NCBI GenBank assembly: GCA_021018995.1
Contig: CM037590.1
Location: forward strand, 67,117,597-67,181,596
Source: Chloranthus sessilifolius
Lineage: Eukaryota > Streptophyta > Magnoliopsida > Chloranthales > Chloranthaceae
Direction: 5' to 3'
DNA length: 64,000 bases
Made by a program: the position numbers and the translations under genes. The notes beneath the pieces are model-generated. The model made no database searches and had not been told where the DNA came from. It was given only the letters and a program-made list of their open reading frames with translations. The first letter of the stretch is position 1; each line of letters opens with the position of its first letter. Shown in pieces: positions 33,217-46,892 of this stretch.

Positions 33217-35041
33217 TGTGACAGTCCGAATTTTCCCAACATAATTTTCTAAGATATATATATATTTTTAAAACCAACTGGGAAGACCCAGACTGCCAGA
33301 TCGTAGATCACAATCTGAACACAGAATACTTGGTGCATCCACATATAAGCGTGGAAATCAAAGCAAATAATTACTTAACAAAGCAAAAATCATTATGACA
33401 GAATTAAAATTTTTATTCTAATATCCAACATGAACAGTAAACTAAAACAAACCACTGGTGATGGCCAACCATCACCTAAATAGTGGCATACAAAATATTT
33501 GTACAAGGCTAATTCTATCATTCTATAAAAACGTTGGACGTACCAAGTCCAAAAATCCAAAACCTTACTGAGTGTGAAATCACTACCTATGGACAACTCC
33601 TTAAGTGGAAGATCTTCGTCTTTCGGATTGTTCTCAAGCTCTGAAGTTCGAATCGAAATCTACACCTGTGATGTATAGACGGGGTGAGCTAACAGTCTAA
33701 GCTCAGTAAAGAAAACTCAGTAGCAGTTATATTTTATCAGATCAATGCATAGATTCAATGACAGTTTTCAAAGTATTTTCATATCAAAGCGGAAAAACAT
33801 GTTCATATCAAAACAGTATTCGAAGAATCTTTTCAGTTATTAATTACAAAACAAAACTTCAAGCAATGATCAAGGTTCATGTATTTTCATGTCAAACGGA
33901 AAGCAAAACAAAATTTCTTATTTCTTATTTTCTAGAATTCAGACAACTTTACAACCAAAGGGTCAAGTTCGAATCAAGGTTCAAGTTCGGATTTGCAAAC
34001 AATGTTGAATTTGCAACAAGCAATCAATCTGATACCAAAGCACCCCATGTCGCGAGAATAGAGCATCCTACGTGGAAGGAACAAGGTTAAAACCCTGGAG
34101 ACTCCACCCCTCTCTAGAGTCTCTACTACTCTCTGCTTCAAGTTCAAGGTTCATGTTCAAGTTCAGGTTCAAGTAACAAGTTTGAGTTTAAGTTTCAAGT
34201 TCAGATTCGAGTTCTAAATTCATGTTCAATTTCATATTTCAAGTTCATTTTTTGAGTTTCAAATGCATAAAGTTCAAGTACTAGTCAATGATCTAAAACT
34301 ATTCCATTTTTCAAATACAATCAAATATCAAATTCTAAAACAGTTTCAAAATCACACAAATACCATACTTCACATTTCATTTGATCATGTCAAAGCATCG
34401 ATGAAACCAGAGTAAAAAATATAACTGAGTGTCGAATTTTCCCTACCTTAACCTCGAATTTGCGTAAAGCAAAGTAAGGTCCTATCGATAGCTTCCTGCC
34501 CTCAATCTACATCACAATTATGATGATGCATTAAGGATTGATCTTAATAACTAATAACTTTAACGTACTTAAGTGTTTTCTCAAAACCGAGGCAAAAATG
34601 GGCAAGTTCGTGCTAACTTGGAACTTTGCCCTCCCGCTCAATTTTTACCTTTTAAATAGTTGATTCATGATATTATTAATTGAAAAAGGTTATAAATCTC
34701 ATTGTCCTCTTTCAAACACCATGAGAATCACATCAATCGGAGTTTGGAGGAAAAAGATATGGCCCAAATACCAAAGTTGTGTCGACACTTCAGTCAAAAT
34801 CGAACAATCGATTTTTCCAAGGCACAGAAATTTGATCAATCGATTTTCTCCAAAAGTTTTACACTTCTCTATTCTATACAATCTAATCAATCGATTTCTA
34901 AATTGATTGATCGATTTTGACAGCTTCAGAAACCCTTTAGGCTTCTTCTTCCTTGCTCCGAATAGTTCAAACCTCGTTTACACGCATCCCAAACACCCAT
35001 AAATCAATACTAAACTAGTTCCAACCAAATTAAATTGAATC
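33217..35041 (-). mobile_element. LTR fragment, minus strand, cut by element C
   Basis: Starts TGTGACAGTCCGAATTTTCCC. Hairpin about 33446-33490; decayed acidic frame near 33588-33660; an acceptor-like CTGTGATGTATAG; a (T)TCAAGTTCA-rich stretch at 34135-34260; and an ATCAATCGATTT array (34835-34915). It stops at 35041, where the 5' LTR of C begins; GAATC (35037-35041) is the expected duplication, but its partner is lost with the 3' end of C. Confidence 0.7.
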
Positions 35042-35844
35042 TGTAATAACCCAAAAAGTTTTGAACCCGAACACGTTCACCTCAGTAAGCATGCCCGAAA
35101 ATGCCGCACAATAACTTTGGAAGTTATGAGCAAATAAACTTGAAGAAGGTTATAGGTAAAAAGGAGTTTGATTTAGACTTGGTGAAGGCCTTTGACCAAT
35201 GACTCATACACAGACTCGTGATTGTGTGCCCAACACTGAATCTAAACTTAGTTTAAGAGGATAGAATTTGTAAATAAAATATCATGATATTTTGAGAAAA
35301 TATCAAGATATTTTGATAGTTTATTTTGGTTATAAAGAGAGAAGAGTGAAGAGGAAGTTTCAATTCTCTTCCTCTCGTGAGAACCAAGCCAGGAGTGTTT
35401 GCTAACTTCATTGCCTTCCTCGCATTGATCGTTTTAAATTTACGATTGCTCTCGCGATCTTTACCCGTAGAGAACCTTTGAAGTCCACCATTGACTAGAT
35501 TAAGGGTAGTGAGGATGAGTGGTCAAATTTATTATGAAATGTTCATGATGGATGTGTGATCCATGAATCCACGTATCCAGAGGGGAGACTCTGTATATGC
35601 TAATGTGGAGCTTAGTTGGGGATCTACCAACTTAAGGCTTCGTAAGATTCAATCCGGCGCTTAGGAATTGGATCATTGGAAGCCGAGGGAGTCAATCTTG
35701 AGAGGTAGGCTCTTAAATTCATCTTGTTAGTTATTTTACCTAAAATGGGTTAATTTATATGTGATTTTAGTATAGAAGTCAATTTAGTTTTGGAGGAAAT
35801 CAGTTTGTAAACGAAAATAGAAAATTACAGAAAATCTGAAGGAA

Positions 35845-36035
35845 TCGAACGATCGATTTTGGCTCTGTTTGACAGGTTCAATTTATGAAGGAATTGAACG
35901 TTCGAATCCAAATTCGAACATTCGAATTCAAAATTGAACGTTCGAAAATGGAATCGAACGATTGATTTTGGTCCTGACTAACAAGTTCGATTTCTGAAGA
36001 AATCGAACGCTTGAAAATAAATTTGAACGTTCGAA
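35845..36035. repeat. GAACGTTCGAA palindrome array in the LTR of C
   Basis: Copies of TTGAACGTTCGAA, TCGAACATTCGAATT, ATCGAACGATCGATTTT and similar. The same palindrome recurs inside C before its third gene. Confidence 0.88.
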
Positions 36036-36147
36036 TTTCCCCTGTTTCTGGCTTTTTATTTTTCTTTAGAAAAACTTTGGGGAAACTTTGCTTGTTCATT
36101 TTAGACACTATTAACACTTATGTGGTGTTAATTTAATATAGGAAAAA

Positions 36148-38580
36148 TGTGACGACCCGACTTTTCCAATCCCTCAGGTATAGGAAAGGCCGGTTCGCCA
36201 ACCTATCGAATAAACGATAAGCCGGACAAACAGGGCACATATCAGAGTAAAGCGCAATAAATATCCATAGCTAAAATAAATGCGGAAGCAATTAAAAGTA
36301 AAGAACCACCAATGATGGCCGACCATCATCGAAACATGGCTCATAACATAAATCAACGTCAAGTATAAAACTATGATATCCAACTAAAATGGGCCCACAA
36401 ATTCAAGTCTAACTCTCACCAAAAATAAGAAAATCAGTAAGTTCTATACTGGGAAAAACTCCTCAGGAGGAACCTCAAGCTCTTCCTTAGGCACGTAGTC
36501 GAGGATCGATCTCACATTCGAATAGCCACGCCGATTCTAACACCGTGACGTATAGTCGGAGTGAGCTAACCAACAAAGCTCAGTAGAAGAAAGACATCTA
36601 CGGCATTTTACTTTAACTAATATGGTTTCAAAACAAATATCGGAATATAGCTTGTCAAACATATAAACAGATAATAAACTGAATTTAGGTGCAGAAATCA
36701 TATGTAAGATTTATTTCTAAATGCGTGAAAACAGTTTCAAGAATGAGATCAAAGTGTTTCAGTGTCTTAGTTTCTCTAACTTCTATATGCAAAGTTCAGT
36801 AATTCATGACTTAATCCTCAACTTAAAATACCTCTCGAGTAAACTATATCTCGAGAGCAGGAATATAGCCGATGGGAACCCCTACCTACCATCGTCGTTC
36901 ATGAACCCTTTTTTAGGATGCAACAAGCCCCTGCGTAATGAGGGAAACTTGTGCCAGAAAATTGTTCAGGAATTTTTGAGGGGTCGTTCAGGTCAATCAT
37001 AAAACAAATGCAAATACTAATATAAATCAGATGCAAGTCTCTTATACATAGTTCAGGTTCTTGATTTCAGATTTTCAGAGCTTAAGCAGATTCAGGTTTC
37101 AGGATTCAGGTAGATTTAGATTTTCAGTCATCCATATCAATTTTAGTTTACAGATGTGATTTCAATGGCATATGCAAGTTCAAAGATTTTAATTTAAAAT
37201 ATCCATGTGAATTAAAATAAAATACTGTAAAGATGAGATTCTCCTACCAAAACTCGGAGTAATGCGAAGTCAAGCAAAGTCCTATTGATGGCCTCTCGCC
37301 CTCAATCTACATCACAATATACGTTTATACATTAAGATAAACTCTAATTACTAATAATATAGACCTATTTAAGTGTTTCCTCAAAAACAAGTCAAAACAG
37401 GCAAGTTGCGCCAATCCTAGAATTTGACGTAACATTCTCATATATGTTTGACTATCAAGACGATTGATCCATGAGTTGGTCAAAACATAAAAGTTGTAGA
37501 TTTTTCTATTAGCTTTCCAACGCAAAATGAATCGTCTCAATCAGAGTTCGGGATAAAAAGTTATGACTAAAATACTAAGGCAATGTCGGAGTTCGGTGAT
37601 ACCTCACTCGAGCGATGATAATAGCTCGCTCGAGCGATTTGATGTAATATTCTCATATATTTTTGACCATCAAGACTATTGATTCACGAGTTGGTCAAAC
37701 AATGAAAGTTATAGATTTTTCCATTAGCTTTCCAACGCAAAATGAATCGTCTCAATCGAAATTCGAGATAAACAGTTATGAGTAAAATACTATGGCAGTG
37801 TCGGAGTTCGGCAATACCTCGCTAGAGCGATGATAATAGCTCGCTCAAGCGAGCTACAGCGACGCGATTTCGCTGGTTTTCACCCGAATCGAAACCCATA
37901 CATCCCAAAGCAAAACCCATGGCTAATCTAATGATTTAATCAAAAAGTTTAATTAAAACGTACCTTTAATCTAAGGATTCCTAGATTAGAAATGAGTCAC
38001 GCGAATGGAGCTTCGGAACGAAATCGACGGGTTTCCTCAACGATTCGCGCCGCAATCGATCCCACGAGTTCACAGAGACAACTCCAACACAGCCCCAATG
38101 ATCTCAACCTCTCCCAATAGCCAACTACGAATCCAAGGTTGATTCAAGTTCTTTCTAAGGTTTAAGTGTTTTCAACAAAGAGGGTTCTAGAGAAGGAGGT
38201 TTTCTAAACCGATCTCCTACGATGATTGAAGAAGAGAGAAGACGGAGTTTCACACGGTTGGGTAACTATCCCCTCTTAACAAAACTTAGTATAATACGGG
38301 AATGCAATTCCTTCTTATAATAGGATTGCTCACAAAGTAAAACACACACACACATCTTATGTATTATGCACTTCTAATTTTAAAACTCAAGTCCGGTGTT
38401 GAGCGGCTACACCGAGGTCAGTGCACAACTTTCGCACGAGGGTCCAAATGGGCTCTAAATTAAAATCTGTCCGCACAATCACATCTAGATAAAAATCCAA
38501 AACAAATGGTGACGTCGGTTGCCGAGCCGAATACACACACAGGGTCAGTCTAACTCGGGTTTAAAATATGGGTCTTTACA
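36148..38580 (-). repeat. 3' LTR of element D
   Basis: On the minus strand TGTAAAGACCCATATTTT ... AAGTCGGGTCGTCACA, about 2433 bp. Hairpin 36303-36345; acidic frame about 36460-36545 (ends VPPEEFFPV, frame disturbed upstream); core block 36870-36985; array with CTCGCTCGAGCGA palindromes at about 37607-37640 and 37815-37855, set in two tandem copies of a roughly 200-bp unit; TATA-like TTATAA near 38317. Confidence 0.92.
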
Positions 38581-39135
38581 TTCTACCCTCCTTAGGAATT
38601 TTCTTCCTCGAAAATGTACGGATAGCTAAACCGAACTGCGGTAAGCCTTTATCCTAACACCAGTATAAAGCAAAATCGAAACAGTCTAAAGTCAAAGAAC
38701 TTTGGTCGCGATGCGGTAGGCTTCACTAAGCACGCTTTCAAGGGTCGGGATCCGTAGTAACCTGGATGTACTGTGTGTGGCATCCCATACTGCCATAGAG
38801 GATTGCATCCGTACATGGATGCATACCTTCCCAAGTGTCACGTGCCTGGAAATATACTTCACCATGACACAAACCTAGCACACACACCTACCTCACCCTT
38901 TTGGTAATTATTTAAGCAGAAATTTCAGATGTCAGAATCGAACACTTATTTAAAAGCATGATCACATGCCTGGTAACATGTTCTAACTGATGACACGGGT
39001 TCCAACGGACATACGGTTCTAACCGAGAATGAATAAATATGACATTTAAGATTTTATTGTGTGATCGTTATAGATATATATGTAAAGCATCGATGTTATG
39101 AACCAATTTAACATTAAAGATTTTGAAGAAATTCT

Positions 39136-39171
<36 letters not shown>

Positions 39172-39222
39172 AACAAATTCAAGAATTTAAAGGTACGTAT
39201 GGTTTTCTTACATAACTATAGT
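38581..39222 (-). other. Element D 3' UTR: polypurine tract, conserved block, poly(T) run
   Basis: Minus strand. Polypurine tract CTAAGGAGGGTAGAA at 38581-38595 after the TTTTCGAGGAAGAAAATTC block. The conserved 3' UTR block is at 38712-38846, with the exact stem GCATCCATGTACGGATGC (38805-38822). A run of 28 T on the plus strand is at 39139-39166 (poly(A) on the element strand). A possible donor AGTGAAG|GTATATTG lies at the pol end near 39236. No third gene. Confidence 0.85.
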
Positions 39223-42200
39223 TTACAATATACCTTCACTCGAAAAGTTATGAAAATTGCTCGCGAATCTCCGCCACTTCACGAGTACTAAGGGAATGCT
39301 CTTTGTCTGTAAGATTTGTTCTTTACGATCCAAGATTCGTATCGATTCCTCAACCAAGGATAGGTCTTCTTGGAGCTCAATGGGCTGATAGTCCAATACG
39401 TGAGTCAGGTCCTTAACATATCTTCGTAACATAGACACATGAAACACGTTGTGCATTTCCGATAGCTGCGGTGGCAAGGCTACTCGATAGGCAACCTCGC
39501 CGACTCGGTCCAATACCTCGAAAGGTCCAACATTGCACGGACTCAGCTTCCCACGCTTCCCAAAACTCATCACGCCTTTTGTAGGAGAGATTTTGACAAA
39601 TACGTTATCTCCCACCTTAAACTCAACATGGTTTCTTTTCAGATCAGCGTAGCTCTTCTGACGACTTTGAGCAATGCGTAGTCTCTCACGGATTAACCGA
39701 ACTGTCTCGGTTGTATTCTCCATGATCTCGGGACCTAAAATGAGTTTCTCACCCACTTCTTCCCAATTAACCGGAGACCTGCACCGTCGTCCATACAAAG
39801 CTTCGTAGGGTGCCATGCCGATGCTAGCTCGTAATCATATTGTAGGCGAACTCGATCAACGGTAAATGTTGGTCCCATGACCCCTGAAAATCCAACATGC
39901 AAGCACGTAACATATCTTCTATAATCTGATTCACCCTCTCAGTTTGCCCATCGGTCTGAGGATGGAATGTTGTACTATAATCGAGCCTAGAGCCCATTCC
40001 TTCTTGAAATCGTTGCCAAAGCGAGATGTGTACATCGGGTCTCTATCGAATCGATCGACGGTATACCATGCAAATTTAACTATCTCCTTGATGTATAATT
40101 CATGAGCTTGTTGGCGGTATACGACGTAATATAAGGAAGGAAGTGTGCGGACTTAGTCAATCGATCCACAATGACCCAGATGGCGTTGTATTTTCTTAAT
40201 GTTCTTGGCAATCCCAAAATAAAGTCCATAGAAATGGCCTCCCATTTCCACTCAGGTATCGGTAGTGGTTGCAATGATTCCGCCAGATTTCGATGATCCA
40301 CCTTTACTTCAAGACATCTCGAGACATACACATGACATCTTTCTTTAAACCTCTCCACCGTAAGCTTTTCTTTAAGTCCCGTGGTACATCTTGGTAATCG
40401 CCAGGTGAATAGCGTACATAGACTTATGAGCCTCTTCCAAAATAGTGTGCCGAAGCTCAGTACTAGTTGGTACGCATACTCGGTTTCTAAACAACAAAGT
40501 GTCATCATCTTTGATAGAAAAATCTATTTTGCTTCCCCAATCACATCCCGTCGATAGCCTATAAGTTCATCATCCGTCATCCAAGTCTGCGAATGTTCTC
40601 ATAGAGGGTGGAACGAATCACCGGTAGCCATTAACGCACACCAACCTTTTACGCCAAATCTCATGCTACTTAGAGCCATATCTTCCAATAGATTCCATCT
40701 TCGCACCCTTACGGTGAGATGTGATAACTGAGCAGAGAACTTCCGACTTAACGCATCTGCCACTACGTTTGCTTTCCCGGTGGTACCTGGATGGTACAAT
40801 CCTAATCTTTCAAGAACTCCATCCATCGACGTCTCATATTCAACTCCTTTGTGAGAAGAGATACTTGAGGCTCTTATGATCGGTAAATATATGAAGGTCT
40901 CCCCATAAAGGTAATGCCTCCGATCTTTAGGGCAAAAATCATCACGCCAACTCAAGATCATGCGTCGGGTAATTCTTCTCATGGTCTTTAGCTGTCTAGA
41001 CCCATAAGCAATGACTTTCTCATTCTGGTTAAGCACACAGCCTACACCCCCACATGATGCATCAACGATATTGCAAAGCCTCCCACGATGGTATAGCAAG
41101 TCTTTGGCGCAGTAGTCAATCGTTTCTTGAGTTCCTGAAAACTTTGCTCACACTGCTCTGTCCAATCAAATTTAGTATTCTTCTTCGTAAGTTGTGTAAG
41201 AGGACCTGATATCTTGGAGAAGCCCTCCACAAACCTTCTGTAGTATCCTGCCAAACCGAGGAAACTACGAACCTCTGTAATCTTTGGTCGCTCCCAATTC
41301 ATCACTGACTCAATCTTTGCTGGGTCAACTGTAATACCGGTCTCAGAGATAACATGGCCTAGGAAACTGACCTGCTCAAGCCAAAACTCACACTTACTAA
41401 GTTTTGCATATAACTGATGGTCTCTAAGGGTTTGTAGAGCCACTCACAGATGTTGCTCATGTTCTTCTCGCGTCTTTGAATAGATGAGGATGTCATCTAC
41501 AAAAACTACTATAGACTTGAACAAATGTGACTTGAATATCCGGTTCATCAAGTCCATAAATGGCGCGGGTGCATTTGTCAACCCAAATGGCATGACCAAG
41601 AACTTGTAGTGCCCATATTGGGTTCTGAACGTTGTCTTATGAATGTCTTCATACTTAACTTTCAACTGATGGTAGCCTGACCTCAAGTCGATCTTCGAGA
41701 AGAACCTTGCTCCTTGTAACTGATCGAACAGATCATCAATTCTTGGAAGTGGATAACGGTTCTTAATTGTCAACTTATTTAGCTGGCGGTAATCGATGCA
41801 AAGCTGCATTGAACCGTCTTTCTTCTTTACAAATAGAACCGGTGCTCCCCAGAGTGACACACTCGGTCTGATAAAGCCCTTATCTATCAGTTCCTGAAGC
41901 TGCTCCTTCAACTCTTTCAATTCTGCAGGCGCCATTCGATACGGAGTTTTTTATACTGGTTCAGTACCCGGCGCTAACTCAATTGCAAACTAAATCTCCC
42001 TGTCAGGTGGTAATCCCGGTAGATCTTCAGGAAAAACATCTGAATACTCGCAAGCAATCGTAATATCTACAATATTTTTCTTCTCCTCCTTATGATCTTG
42101 CAAGTAGGCCAGATAACCACAACACCCGTTCCTCATCATACGGTCTGCTCGAATGGCAGAGATAAACGGTATCACACAAGATTTGACTCCACAAAATCGG

Positions 42201-42561
42201 AAAGATTTTCTCTTCGGCGGGCGGAATGTTATAATCTTTCGAAGACAATCCACGCTTGCATGGTAAGTAGATAACCAATCCATCCCTAGTATCACGTCGA
42301 ACCCTTCCATGCTCAAAATGATCAAATCAGCCACTGTCTCGTGGTCTTCGATCATCACAATCACTGATTGACACATGGTATCGGTGCTCACTGAGTTGCC
42401 CATAGGAATTGACACTGCCAAGATGAAATCAAGGGCCTTGGGACTAATTCCCAACTTCTCAGCGAACAATGGAGTAACAAAAGAATGTGTAGACCCAGGG
42501 TCTATCAACACTCGCGCTTTGGTTTTGCTTACATCGCTCCCCCGATGCATAAAAAGGGTAC
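39223..42561 (-). pseudogene. Element D pol: protease, RT, RNase H, integrase, chromodomain-like tail
   Basis: Minus strand. Protease has [20 protein letters not shown] (about 42480-42525). RT has [34 protein letters not shown] and an intact catalytic [11 protein letters not shown] (about 41465-41500), then a stop at the Gln of EQHL (about 41441). RNase H (41100-40600) is frameshifted; the [17 protein letters not shown] stretch shows its N-terminus. Integrase follows ([17 protein letters not shown] near 40200), then [29 protein letters not shown] without intron 2, GPFEVLDRVGEVAYRVALPP and IRILDRKEQIL. A deletion after VKWR removes most of the tail before EIREQF. Confidence 0.9.
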
Positions 42562-42698
42562 CTTAGTTTAGACAAGCGTTTCAATTAAAAGTTTCTAAGC
42601 ATGTGTGTTCATCCATAACTTATTAACAAAATTTATTAAATACCAAGCAATTATATATAACACATAAAATAAAAAGACATCTCAACTTTTAATAATAC
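42562..42698 (-). other. Putative intron 1 of element D
   Basis: Minus strand: ATCCAAG|GTATTATTAAAAG ... CTAAACTAAG|GTACCC, 137 bp, AT-rich, phase 1 in a Gly codon between ...VIQ and TLFMHRG. Same position as in A and C. Confidence 0.8.
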
Positions 42699-43324
42699 CT
42701 TGGATCACGTCGTTCGATGTTTCAGCTTCTTGAGCCATCACGGCATAAGCTCAACCTTGAACAGTAGGTTGGGTCGATCTCTGAGTAGAAGCCGAACTAG
42801 TTCTTCCCTTGTCCTCCTGAGGACAATCCTTAACCATGTGTCCGATTGCGCCACACCGAAAACACGCTCCAGTGTTCCTCCTGTAATCCTCGGTCTTGTG
42901 TGGTTTCCCGCACCTTGAGCAGAATGCTATCGGATTGAATGAAGAGGTGCGTGAAGTTTGTGGAACTCTGAACGCACCCGTTATAGCAGGGTTCGAAATA
43001 CGGAATGACCCTAAAGGTGTAGATATAGTCGGTTTTGGATAGGCACCTTGAGTAGGTTGTTGATATACGGGTGTGGCCTTCTTCGTTTCTATCGTAGGGC
43101 AATCCTTTATCAGATGTCCTAGTCTGCCACATCTGAAACACTCACTTGTGGCCCACCTACATTTCTTCGTCCTGTGTGGAGGGAGAGGTGTGAGTCGTCT
43201 TACTCAATATTGTCGTGAGTAATGTTGTTTGCTGAGCCATTGTGTTGATCATCATCTCCAGCAACTGTCTATTCTGCTCATTTTCATCGATGCATACAGT
43301 CTTCAATCTCTTGCGTGGTGCCAT
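42699..43324 (-). pseudogene. Element D gag, capsid core missing, zinc knuckles doubled
   Basis: Minus strand. The ATG at 43324 opens MAPRKRLKTV, followed by a short helical stretch (NRQLLEMMINTMAQQTTLLT). Instead of the usual Gag core (RMRPPNF... RHQWEVKF...) a zinc knuckle follows almost at once (CFRCGRLGHLIKDC, about 43105-43145). After a Tyr/Pro/Thr-rich spacer comes a second set (CSRCGKPHKTED, then CFRCGAIGHMVKDC, about 42830-42915). A stop lies after the first part (DEEM) and others further on. Without a capsid core it could not build particles itself. Confidence 0.8.
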
Positions 43325-43654
43325 TTTGATCTGTCAATATGACACAAGGTTCCAATTAAAAAAGATCGCGATCACCACGGCCCTAGGTTCCGACAAAAAT
43401 CTAAAACTTTATTCACCTACTATTACCGTACATCTATCACGATCATCAATTATCTCCACTCAAAGTGATAGCGAGATCTACAACTCAGGTTCTAAATATA
43501 ACCTACAATCCTAGCTGTGAGTCCCTTAAGAGACCTAAGGCTAAAAATTCTACTAACTTTGACAAGGTCCTAATTGAGTCTCTTATGTCCTGATAGAATC
43601 TATGTCATATTCTCGGGCCCCAACAAGACCTAGTATCTAGGCTCTGATACCAAC
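43325..43654 (-). other. Element D leader and primer binding site
   Basis: The minus-strand primer site TGGTATCAGAGCC (plus strand GGCTCTGATACCA, 43640-43652) lies two bases from the LTR. The rest is untranslated leader without a supported gene. Confidence 0.88.
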
Positions 43655-46075
43655 TGTGACGACCCGACTTTTCCAATCCCTCAGGTATAGGAAAGGCCGG
43701 TTTGCCAACCTATCGAATAAACGATAAGCCGGACAAACAGGGCACATATCAAAGTAAAGCGCAATAAATATCCATAGCTAAAATAAATGCGGAAGCAATT
43801 AAAAGTAAAGAACCACCGATGATGGCCGACCATCATCGAAACATGGCTCATAACAGAAATCAACGTCAAGTATAAAACTATGATATCCAACTAAAATGGG
43901 TCCACAAATTCAAGTCTAACTCTCACCACAAATAAGAAAATCAGTAAGTTCTATACTGGGAAAAACTCCTCAGGAGGAACCTCAAGCTCTTCCTCGAGCA
44001 CTAGTCGATCTCACGATCGAATAGCCACGTCGATTCTAACACATGACGTATAGTCGGAGTGAGCTAACCAACAAAGCTCAGTAGAAGAAAGACATTTACG
44101 GCATTTTACTTTAACTAATATGGTTTCAAAACAAATATCGGAATATAGCTTGTCAAACATATAAGCAGATAATAAACTGAATTTAGGTGCAGAAATCATA
44201 TGTAAGATTTATTTCTAAATGCGTGAAAACAGTTTCAAGAACAGATGCAGTGTTTCAGTGTCTTAGTTTCTCTAACTTCTATATGCAAAGTTCAGTAATT
44301 CATGACTTAATCCTCAACTTAAAATACCTCCCGAGTAAACTATATCCCGAGAGCAGGAATATAGCCGATGGGAACCCCTACCTACCATTGTCGTTCATGA
44401 ACCCTTTTTCAGGATGCAACAAGCCCCTGCGTAATGAGGGAAACTTGTGCCAGGAAATTGTTCAGGAATTTTTGAGGAGTCGTTCAGGTCAATCATAAAA
44501 CAAATGCAGATACTAATATAAATCAGATGTAAGTCTCTTATACATAGTTCAGGTTCTTGATTTCATATTTTCAGAGCTTAAGCAGATTTAGGTTTCAGGA
44601 TTCAGGTAGATTTAGATTTTCAGTCATCCATATCAATTTCAGTTTACAGATGTGATTTCAATGGCATATGCAAGTTCAAAGATTTTAATTCAAAATATCC
44701 ATGCGAATTAAAATAAAATACTGTAAAGATGAGATTCTCCTACCAAAACTCGGAGTAATGCGAAGTCAAGCAAAGTCTTATTGATGGCCTCTCGCCCTCA
44801 ATCTACATCACAATATACGTTCATGCATTAAGATAAACTCTAATTACTAATAATATAGACCTATTTAAGCGTTTCCTCAAAAACAAGTCAAAACAGGCAA
44901 GTTGCGCCAATCCTAGAATTTGACGTAACATGCTCATATATTTTTGATTATCAAGACGATAGATCCATGAGTTGGTCAAAACATAAAAGTTGTAGATTTT
45001 TCTATTAGCTTTCCAACGCAAAAAGAATCGTCTCAATCGGAGTTTAGGATAAAAAGTTATGACTAAACTACTAAGGCAATGTCGGAGTTCGGTAATATCT
45101 CGCTCGAGCGATGATAATAGCTCGCTCGAGCGATTTAATGTAACATTCTCATATATTTTTAACCATCAAGATGATTGATTCACAAGTTGGTCAAAACATG
45201 AAAGTTATAGATGTTTCCATTAGCTTTTCAACACAAAATGAATCGTCTCAATCGGAGTTCAGGATAAAACGTTATGACTAAAATACTACGGCAGTGTCGG
45301 AGTTCGGCAATACCTCGCTCGAGCAATGATAATAACTCGCTCGAGCGAGCTATAGCGACACGATTTCGCTGGTTTTCACCCGAATCGAAACCCATACATC
45401 CCAAAGCAAAACCCATGGCTAATCTAATGATTTAATCAAAAAGTTTAATTAAAACGTACCTTTAATCTAAGGATTCCTAGATTAGAAATGAGTCACGCGA
45501 ATGGAGCTTCGGAACGAAACCGACGGTTTCCTCAATGATTCGCGCCACGATCGATCCCACGAGTTCACAGAGACAACTCCAACATGCCCCCAATGATCTC
45601 AACCTCTCCCAATAGCCAACTACGAATCCAAGGTTGATTCAAGTTCTTTCTAAGGTTTAAGTATTTTCAACAAAGAGGGTTCTAGAGAAGGAGGTTTTCT
45701 AAACCGATCTCCTACGATGATTGAAGAAGAGAGAAGACGGAGTTTCACACGGTTGGGTAACTATCCTCTCTTAACAAAACCTAGTATAATACGGGAATGC
45801 AATTCCTTCTTATAATAGGATTGCTCACAAAGTAAAACACACACACACATCTTATGTATTATGCACTTCTAATTTTAAAACTCAAGTCCGGTGTTGAGCG
45901 GCTACACCGAGGTCGGTGCACAACTTTCGTACGAGGGTCCAAATGGGCTCTAAATTAAAATCTGTCCGCACAATCACATCTAGATAAAAATCCAAAACAA
46001 ATGGTGACGTCGGTTGTCGAGCCGAATACATACACAGGGTCAATCTAACTCGGGTTCAAAATACGGGTCTTTACA
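43655..46075 (-). repeat. 5' LTR of element D
   Basis: About 2421 bp, minus-strand TGTAAAGACCCGTATTTT ... GTCGGGTCGTCACA. Same parts as the 3' LTR: hairpin 43811-43853, acidic frame about 43975-44040, core block 44370-44475, CTCGAGCGA palindromes about 45100-45140 and 45310-45352, TTATAA near 45813. Differences from the 3' LTR are few and include a cluster of small indels in the acidic frame. Confidence 0.92.
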
Positions 46076-46800
46076 AAAAACCTTTGGTGAGGACTTGTGG
46101 ATAGCCCTGCTCGAATCTAAGTCTAAGGTAGGGGAACCTTAATGTTTATTGCATTCTTGTCGTAATTAATATGAATCTATTATTTCAAAATGAACTCTGA
46201 ATATGATTTGAATCCGCCATGACTCTTATTAGCATATGAACCTTGAACCCAAGAATCCCAAATCTGAAAATATATTAAAGTACATCGGACTAAATGATTA
46301 GCATATGTATCTGATTTAAGGTTCTTGTGAACGAATCCCAACCGACACGGTGAGATATCCATGAGTTTGTCTCTAAACATATTTGATTGAGTATTTGTAT
46401 GGCACAAGTTACCCTCATAATGCAAGAGCTTATTGCATTTTTGCCTGAAAAAGGGTTCATTGAATGACGATGGTTAGTTAGGGGTTCCCATTGGTTTTAT
46501 TCCCGCTCTTATGATATAGTGACGTGAGAAGAATTTTAAGTTATGGTTTAAGTCATTTAATGAAAGAGCATGCATGAATCAAAATTTGAAACCATATGAA
46601 CTCTAGATTTGTTTGATTTCTCGTTCATAAAACTGATCTTGATCATTTTAGAATTGGAATTTAGTAAATGAATACTTGTTTTGAAAGCATACCTGATTTG
46701 ATTTCAATCTTTGAAAACCACTAATTATTATAAAAATGCGATAAATTGAGTTTCTTCTATTAAGCTTAGACTGTCAGCTCACCCAGACTACACGTCACAG

Positions 46801-46892
46801 GTGTAGAGACTCTGGCTCAGGGTTACGAGAGTGATCCAAATTTTTAGCCAAAGGAGGAGCCAGAAATTCCTCCTGACGAGTTCTTTCCTTGA
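46801..46892 (+). other. Acidic reading frame in the LTR of C
   Basis: After CGTCACAG, open in phase 1 apart from one TAG; contains GYESDPNF, then PKEEPEIPPDEFFP and TGA. It keeps the length and ending of the other LTR frames. Confidence 0.55.

Larger units (their letters stand above)
36148..46075 (-). mobile_element. Element D: complete minus-strand Ty3/gypsy retrotransposon with reduced gag
   Basis: About 9.9 kb; LTRs 36148-38580 (3') and 43655-46075 (5'), flanked by AAAAA at 36143-36147 and 46076-46080. Primer site next to the 5' LTR, polypurine tract next to the 3' LTR, gag without its capsid core, intron 1, pol, no third gene. The LTRs are highly alike, so it is the younger insertion into C. 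It has the best preserved RT catalytic motif of the four elements, but its pol still carries stops. Confidence 0.95.
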
